From PALSA-693 sp963834725 (lineage in GTDB: Bacteria; Actinomycetota; Acidimicrobiia; Acidimicrobiales; Palsa-688): 64,000 nucleotides of DNA. The DNA lies in assembly GCA_963834725.1 (NCBI GenBank), contig CAWICN010000001.1, positions 2,294,001-2,358,000 on the forward strand, in the 5' to 3' direction. Positions 59,605 through 64,000 of the stretch are shown here, piece by piece (position 1 is the stretch's first letter; each line of letters begins with the position of its first letter). The position numbers and the translations under genes were made by a program. The notes under the pieces are model-generated. The model was not told where the DNA came from, made no database searches, and was given only the letters and a program-made list of their open reading frames with translations.

Positions 59605-60414
59605 ATGCGCGTTGGAGATCTGGAGATTCGGCCCGTGCGCGATGGCGTCGCCCGCATGGTGCCATCTGAGGCCTATCGCATGGGAGTGGTGGAGGTAACG
59701 GGCCGAGGGGGTGACGCGAGCGACTGGGCACCGCACCGCAGCTTTCTGACTGACGACGGCATGCTGGAACTCGCCCTCGGTGGGTTCCTGGTAACGGTCG
59801 GCGATCGAGTGGTCCTCATCGATACAGGGGTTGGGGACCTGCACCGAGACCCCTTCCACGGCGGCCGCCTGCTGGAGGGATTGTCGGCCGAAGGCGTCAG
59901 TCCGGCGGATGTCACCGACGTGGTGCTGACCCATCTCCACTTCGACCACGTGGGCTGGACCACCTGGCATGGTGAGATCGTGTTCCCAAATGCGACGTAC
60001 CGCTGTGACCAGCGCGACTGGGCTCATTTCGTGGGACCCGATCCAGGCGCCACCAAGAAGCTCGCTCCGCTCGAGGGCCGTCTCGAGCCATGGGATGGCA
60101 GCGGCCCGTTGTTGCCGGGGATCGACACTATGGCCGCCCCTGGCCACACCCCCGGCAGCACCATCATCGTCATATCGTCCGCGGCCGAACGTGCCCTCCT
60201 TCTCGGGGACGTAGTCCACTGCCCGATCGAGTTGCTCGACGATGAGTGGGCCGGAATGGGGGACGTGGATCCGGCTCTGGCGCGACGGACCCGAGTGGCT
60301 CTGGCCCGTGAGCTCGAAGGCTCTGACGTGCCCGTGGCTGCCGCTCATTTCGCGGGCATGCAGTTCGGCCGGCTGCTGGCCGCCGAGGGGACTCGCCGAT
60401 GGGTGCTCGGGTAG
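59605..60414 (+). CDS. MBL-fold metallo-hydrolase
   Basis: 269 residues with the metallo-beta-lactamase fold. The metal motif is THLHFDHVGW (HxHxDH), followed by PGHTPGSTIIVIS (third His), LLLGDVVHCPIEL (bridging Asp) and AAAHFAG (last His). GGFLVTVGDRVVLIDTGVGD is the usual strand before. It probably hydrolyses a lactone, thioester or phosphoester. GGGAAG lies directly upstream of the ATG. It is convergent with a decayed PEP mutase-like gene. Confidence 0.87.
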   Translation: MRVGDLEIRPVRDGVARMVPSEAYRMGVVEVTGRGGDASDWAPHRSFLTDDGMLELALGGFLVTVGDRVVLIDTGVGDLHRDPFHGGRLLEGLSAEGVSPADVTDVVLTHLHFDHVGWTTWHGEIVFPNATYRCDQRDWAHFVGPDPGATKKLAPLEGRLEPWDGSGPLLPGIDTMAAPGHTPGSTIIVISSAAERALLLGDVVHCPIELLDDEWAGMGDVDPALARRTRVALARELEGSDVPVAAAHFAGMQFGRLLAAEGTRRWVLG

Positions 60415-60420
60415 GCCTTA

Positions 60421-61030
60421 TTACGACTCTCCCCTGACCTTGTAGCGGGCCTCCTTGACATAGATGTCTGGCAAGCCCAGCACGTCGAGCAGGCGCGGAA
60501 AAGTCGATGTCGGCTCACTCGGCGGCATGCCATCCCGATAGAGGCTTCCATACCCTTCCCAAAGACTCGCCACTACCGCTCCGAGGCTGGCGCCGGCCAC
60601 GATTTGCACGCGGAAGCCAAGATCTTGGACTTGGCCGGCGGAGCGAAGCGCCCCGTTGTAGAGAGCCGGGAGCCCTTGGTCGACAACCCGGCGGGCATAC
60701 TCGAGCAGATCCTCTTCCGACCTTATCCCGTCGACGAAGACAAGGTCCGCTCCGGCTTCCCGGTACAGACCGACCCGTTCCTCAACTTCTCCCCACCCGG
60801 CGACGGCGAGCGCGTCCGTCCGCCCTATGACGACAAAGCCCTCATCGCGCCGTGCGTCGCAGGCCGCATGGATCTTCTCCACGTGCTCTCGAGCAGGTAT
60901 GAGTTGTTTGCCCTCGAAGAACCCGCACTTCCTGGGGAATAGCTGATCCTCTATCTGCAAGCCGCTCGCGCCGGCCCTCCAGGTCTTCGACGAAGGAGGC
61001 GAGCGCGTCGATGATCTCAGCCGCTCAATC
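60421..61030 (-). pseudogene. Decayed isocitrate lyase/PEP mutase-family gene
   Basis: About 200 codons remain of a family that is usually 250-290 residues. The readable part is GASGLQIEDQLFPRKCGFFE, then KQLIPAREHVEKIHAA, FVVIGRTDALAV, ADLVFVDGIRSEEDLLEYAR and ALYNGALRS, typical of 2-methylisocitrate lyase/PEP mutase-like proteins. Just upstream the homologous reading EIIDALASFVEDLE continues in another frame (shift near 60983) and then meets a stop. The N-terminal strands with the Mg-binding DxD site are missing. It cannot be functional as shown. Confidence 0.7.
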
Positions 61031-61238
61031 GGGCGGTAACGTGACCATGCACCAGAGCCTACGAAGAGGGTGCGACGACAACCCCGTGCCATGGGCGGCA
61101 ATAGCCATATGTTCCACGAGGAAGTAGCGCGCCTGGCATGGTCACCAGGTCGGAGGCCGAGCGAATGACGCCCGCGAACACGTGCGGCGAGTTACGCGAC
61201 GATGTCGGGGCGAACAACCTGATTCTGGAGGTGCGGCG

Positions 61239-61682
61239 ATGGACCGAGCGGAATGTACCCGAACCATCCTGGAGGCGAAGAAGGCTAAGGGCGTCACGTT
61301 CCAGGAGTTGGCCGACTGTGTGGGCCGTCACGTTGTGTGGACGACCGCCGCCATTATGGGGCAGGCCACCATGGATGGGCCTGAGGCCGAGCGACTGGTC
61401 AGCGCGCTCGATCTTCGTCCTGATGTGGCGGCATCGCTGCAAGACATCCCCACCAAGGGCTCACTTTCAGCGACCGTGCCGATCGACCCGTTGATCTACC
61501 GCTTGCACGAGATCACCCAGGTGTATGGCACGAGCATTAAAGCCGTCATTCACGAGCAGTTCGGCGACGGCATCATGAGCGCCATTGACTTCGAGATCGA
61601 TATTCAGCGTGTCTCCGATCCGAAAGGCGATCGGGTCCAGATCACCTACAATGGCAAGTTCTTGCCTTATCGGAAATGGTGA
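61239..61682 (+). CDS. cynS: Cyanate hydratase (cyanase)
   Basis: 147 residues (Escherichia coli CynS has 156). It converts cyanate and bicarbonate to carbamate/ammonia and CO2 as a homodecamer. An N-terminal helical domain (TILEAKKAKGVTFQELADCV) precedes the catalytic C-terminal domain. The active-site Arg and Glu are in IYRLHEITQVYG and the Ser in GIMSAIDFEIDI; the ending KFLPYRKW is highly typical. GGAGGTG lies 5 nt before ATG 61239. No carbonic anhydrase, transporter or regulator is adjacent, unlike the enterobacterial cyn operon. It stands as an intact gene among remnants. Confidence 0.95.
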   Translation: MDRAECTRTILEAKKAKGVTFQELADCVGRHVVWTTAAIMGQATMDGPEAERLVSALDLRPDVAASLQDIPTKGSLSATVPIDPLIYRLHEITQVYGTSIKAVIHEQFGDGIMSAIDFEIDIQRVSDPKGDRVQITYNGKFLPYRKW

Positions 61683-61690
61683 CTGAGGTG

Positions 61691-61881
61691 TCACCGGAAG
61701 CACATCAGCTGCGGGCGTACCCCGTCCACCAGGTCCTCGATCCGGACGTGCTCCACCGGTACCGGGAGGCGCGGTGGCGCACACTCCGCCCGCAGGTCCA
61801 TCAGGTACGTGATGCCGGCGGCATCATGGCGTGGGGATCGCCGGAGTTGCCGACCCACAGGTGCTCGGTGATCTGGTCCAT
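61691..61881 (-). pseudogene. Remnant of a dual-specificity phosphatase-family gene
   Basis: From ATG 61881 the minus strand reads MDQITEHLWVGNSGDP and then, after a frame change near 61825, AAGITYLMDLRAECAPPRLP, ending at 61691. This is the start of a tyrosine/dual-specificity phosphatase domain (strand IxxHLWVG, helix, GITxVLDLRAE). The Cys-x5-Arg catalytic loop is absent because the gene is cut after about 60 codons. It sits between cynS and the alpha/beta hydrolase on the opposite strand. Confidence 0.55.
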
Positions 61882-61951
61882 TTTCGAGCTGGAGACCTTT
61901 ACGGGTTGGAGCCGGCCCCCCTTGCGGGACGGCAAGAGCTGTCCAGGTGCG

Positions 61952-62746
61952 ATGATGGCGGCTATGGAGATCCTCAGCGAGAAAAGCGAGAAGGGCGTCG
62001 TCGAGCAGCGGTTCGATCTGAAAGTTGGGACCGAGGTCGTCCCCGGGATCCGGTGGCTGCCGGACGTGGCCAGAGGCGCCCGGGCGACGATCCTCATCGG
62101 GCACGGCGGCACCCAGCACAAGCGCGTTCCGAACGTGCTCGGTCTGGCTCGGGGCTTCGTGCGGCACCTTGGCTACAGCGCGGTCGCACTCGACGCCCCC
62201 GGCCATGGGGACCGGGTGACCAACCCCGACACGGCCGAGCGCCGCCGGTTAGCTCTCGAGGCTCGCATATCGGGAGGCGCCGGCTCCGCACCAAGGACTT
62301 TCACGCCAGAGGACGCGTCGGAATGGGCCGAGCGTACGACCAGGGGCGTGGCCGAGTGGCGCGCCCTGCTCGACGACCTCGCCGCCCAGGGTGACACCGG
62401 ACCGTACGGCTACTGGGGCGTCTCAATGGGCACGGCCATCGGCCTTCCTTTCGTGGCCGCCGAGCCGCGTATCAGCGCCGCCGTCCTCGGCCTGGCCGGG
62501 CTGGGTGGCCGCCCGGGCGCCGGAGACTTCGAGCGCGCCGCCCGCACCTTGCGCATCCCGATCCTCTTCGTGTTCCAGTGGGACGACGAGCTGATGAGCC
62601 GCGAATCCGGCCTTGCCCTCTTCGACGCCATGGGGTCAGCGGACAAGACGATGCACATCAACCCGGGCGGCCACATCCAGATACCGTTGTTCGAGCGTGA
62701 CGCCTTTGAAGCGTTCTTCCTGCGCCATCTCGGCCCGGCCCGGTAG
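61952..62746 (+). CDS. Alpha/beta-hydrolase (dienelactone hydrolase/esterase-like)
   Basis: 264 residues from ATG 61952. Oxyanion-hole segment ILIGHGGTQHKR, nucleophile elbow GVSMGT (Gly-x-Ser-x-Gly variant G-V-S-M-G), acid Asp in VFQWDDELMSRESG and His in NPGGHIQIP. The strand order matches small cytosolic esterases and dienelactone hydrolases. The frame is open upstream to 61676, but that part overlaps a phosphatase remnant on the other strand and shows no homology. ATG 61964 is another possible start. It is convergent with the degenerate dehydrogenase gene. Confidence 0.8.
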   Translation: MMAAMEILSEKSEKGVVEQRFDLKVGTEVVPGIRWLPDVARGARATILIGHGGTQHKRVPNVLGLARGFVRHLGYSAVALDAPGHGDRVTNPDTAERRRLALEARISGGAGSAPRTFTPEDASEWAERTTRGVAEWRALLDDLAAQGDTGPYGYWGVSMGTAIGLPFVAAEPRISAAVLGLAGLGGRPGAGDFERAARTLRIPILFVFQWDDELMSRESGLALFDAMGSADKTMHINPGGHIQIPLFERDAFEAFFLRHLGPAR

Positions 62747-62766
62747 AACCTAGGCGACCGGTCAAC

Positions 62767-63427
62767 TCAGGCCAACGGCGGCCCGGTGGGCATATTTGCT
62801 GCACACCATGTGGCGAGAAACCGTTCCGCCAGCGTGGCGGCCCCGGCGAAGGGACCGTCTGCACGCTGGCGGGCCTGCTCGATCAGGGTGGCGATTCGGG
62901 CTTCAACGTCGTCCAGGACCTGATGAGGAGTGGCGTCCGGCGGCGATCGGTAGGCGATGACGGCACCGGCGTTGCAGATGAAGTCGGCGTGGGCGGCGAT
63001 CCCTCGCCGCTGAAGGATCCGGAACCCCTCGGCGGTGTAGGGAACGTTGGAAGCGGGGACGACAGCGGTGACCGGCAGCCGAGGGGCGCGCCCGGCGTCT
63101 ACCACTCCAGGACGTGCCCCCGGCACGAGCACGTCGGCGGGAATCTCGAACCAGGCCGCCGGCGGGAGCAACCGACCACACCGGATCCGCCGGATCCGCG
63201 CCTAGACCCGCCTTCGCTCCTCCCATTCGCGCGCCGAGGACGGCGAACTTGTAGGTCATCGCCCGCGCCAGCAGGGCGACCTCCGGCGCTGTGACGTCCG
63301 GCGCCAGGCGGGTACCACCGGCGCTGGTTGGTACCCCGTTGATGTCAAAGGCGATGAAGCCGTCGACAGTCTGCAACTCCAGGATCTCCACCATCCAAGT
63401 CTGTACGGCATCCGGATTATGGAGCAA
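62767..63427 (-). pseudogene. Glu/Leu/Phe/Val dehydrogenase-like gene with internal deletion
   Basis: From 63427 the frame reads FIAFDINGVPTSAGGTRLAP, then YKFAVLGARMGGAKAGLGAD, the dimerisation/substrate domain of the Glu/Leu dehydrogenase family. After 63182 it changes frame and resumes at 63171 with AAWFEIPADVLVPGARPGVV, then VPYTAEGFRILQRRGIAAHA, the C-terminal end. The central NAD-binding region of roughly 150 residues is missing. The junction contains the direct repeat GGATCCGCC GGATCCG (63182-63198), a possible deletion scar. It is not functional. Confidence 0.75.
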
Positions 63428-63460
63428 ACATCCAGCAGCACAAGGTTGGGCAGCCGGAAC

Positions 63461-64000
63461 TCAAGTAGCCTCATTGGTGCCGACATCGGCCAGCACTGTT
63501 CGACCGCGCGGTGAGATCCTGTATCCGACCTCGAGGCTCTCGGTCAGGCCGAGCGCCTTCAGCCGCCTCACCCGCTCTTTGAAGACGAGCCGCTCGACTC
63601 CCGCCCGGGCCGCCAACTCTGTGCTCACGGTCCCGGGCGACGTCTCTACAAGCCGGAGATACGGCACCGCCCAGTCGTTGCGTTTCAACATCCTGCTGAT
63701 CGCATTCCATTCGGGAGCGGTCAGGTCGGCGCGACGTCGCAAGGCCACTCGAGGATCGTCGCCGATGCGGTGAAAGCGGACACGGTAGAGCTGACCATCG
63801 GCCCGAAGGTTGGCCAACAATTCCTTTCGACTTTCATAGCCGGCTTGCCGGGCCGCTTCGTCGTCAACTCGAGCGTCCTCTATGGCCTCGACCGAGTCGA
63901 TGGCCAGAAGACCGCCAGGGCTGACGAGCGTGCCTCCGCTCTTGACAGACGGACGCTTCCACCGCCGGTAGGCGACCGTAAGGGAACCGTCGCGCAGGCC
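63461..64000 (-). CDS. ASCH-domain protein with C-terminal winged-helix region (partial)
   Basis: The frame is open from 63461 to the window edge, so the N-terminus lies beyond 64000. The visible 179 residues start LRDGSLTVAYRRWKRPSVKS, followed by GGTLVSPGGLLAIDSVEAIE and AARQAGYESRKELLANL, matching ASCH (PUA-like, RNA- or nucleotide-binding) proteins. From about 63770 downwards a helical region with VETSPGTVSTELAARAGVER and RVRRLKALGLTESLEVGYRI looks like a winged helix. RNA-linked regulation is inference. Confidence 0.6.
   Translation of the reverse strand, partial: GLRDGSLTVAYRRWKRPSVKSGGTLVSPGGLLAIDSVEAIEDARVDDEAARQAGYESRKELLANLRADGQLYRVRFHRIGDDPRVALRRRADLTAPEWNAISRMLKRNDWAVPYLRLVETSPGTVSTELAARAGVERLVFKERVRRLKALGLTESLEVGYRISPRGRTVLADVGTNEAT

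Noticed and set aside
61676..61951. 90-residue extension of the alpha/beta hydrolase
   Set aside because: It has no homology, overlaps a phosphatase remnant on the opposite strand, and plausible starts follow at 61952-61964.

Overview
The window is high-GC DNA (roughly two thirds G+C by eye) from what is most likely an uncultured actinobacterium, plausibly of the class Acidimicrobiia. The reasons are the F420/flavin luciferase-like oxidoreductases (one of the Rv3520c type), DUF3052, an LdtMt2-like L,D-transpeptidase, several CaiB/BaiF CoA-transferases, fused branched-chain ABC components, and many probable leaderless mRNAs (a TANNNT box 5-8 nt before the start codon). The class assignment is inference; no rRNA, tRNA or other phylogenetic marker is present.

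Most of the window (0.1-54.5 kb) is a catabolic region built on CoA-ester chemistry. 0.1-16.6 kb: a nitronate monooxygenase-like protein, two divergent tandem-fused CaiB transferases, a phytanoyl-CoA-dioxygenase/enoyl-CoA hydratase/VOC operon, a second enoyl-CoA hydratase, a zinc alcohol dehydrogenase preceded by a Thr-rich leader peptide, two D-aminoacylase-type amidohydrolases and a LvaA-like phosphotransferase. 16.8-25.3 kb: an amidohydrolase-2 protein, a minus-strand operon (LLM oxidoreductase, DegV, acetoacetate-decarboxylase-like, hotdog protein), an Rv3520c-type oxidoreductase and a third D-aminoacylase-type enzyme. 25.7-33.4 kb: a branched-chain-type ABC importer with unusual fusions (LivH-LivM-LivG in one frame-shifted gene, MFS-LivF in another), its lipoprotein binding protein and an unknown lipoprotein. 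33.9-48.3 kb: DUF6285 (LvaB-like), four further CaiB genes (one a two-domain fusion, two of them a translationally coupled pair), TetR, two acyl-CoA dehydrogenases, an orphan binding lipoprotein, an SDR and an LLM oxidoreductase. 52.3-54.5 kb: a frameshifted two-domain acyl-CoA dehydrogenase. The genes read as uptake of a carboxylic acid or amide, CoA transfer, desaturation/hydration/oxidation and side-chain release. The substrate cannot be read from the sequence.

48.5-59.2 kb mixes envelope and housekeeping genes: L,D-transpeptidase, ArsR with an SRPBCC-VOC fusion, NrtS-like, DUF3052, an EmrB/QacA-type exporter, HdeD-like and a class A PBP. 59.6-64 kb holds a metallo-beta-lactamase-fold protein, cyanate hydratase, an alpha/beta hydrolase and an ASCH-type protein cut by the window edge, set among gene remnants (PEP mutase-like, dual-specificity phosphatase, Glu/Leu dehydrogenase).

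Three features cut across the region: a 45-47 nt near-perfect palindrome present twice, 26.5 kb apart; more than a dozen short tandem repeats (10-30 bp units) sitting at gene ends, leaders and protein linkers; and three single-base frameshifts, all of the same sign, in otherwise intact genes, which may be assembly errors.
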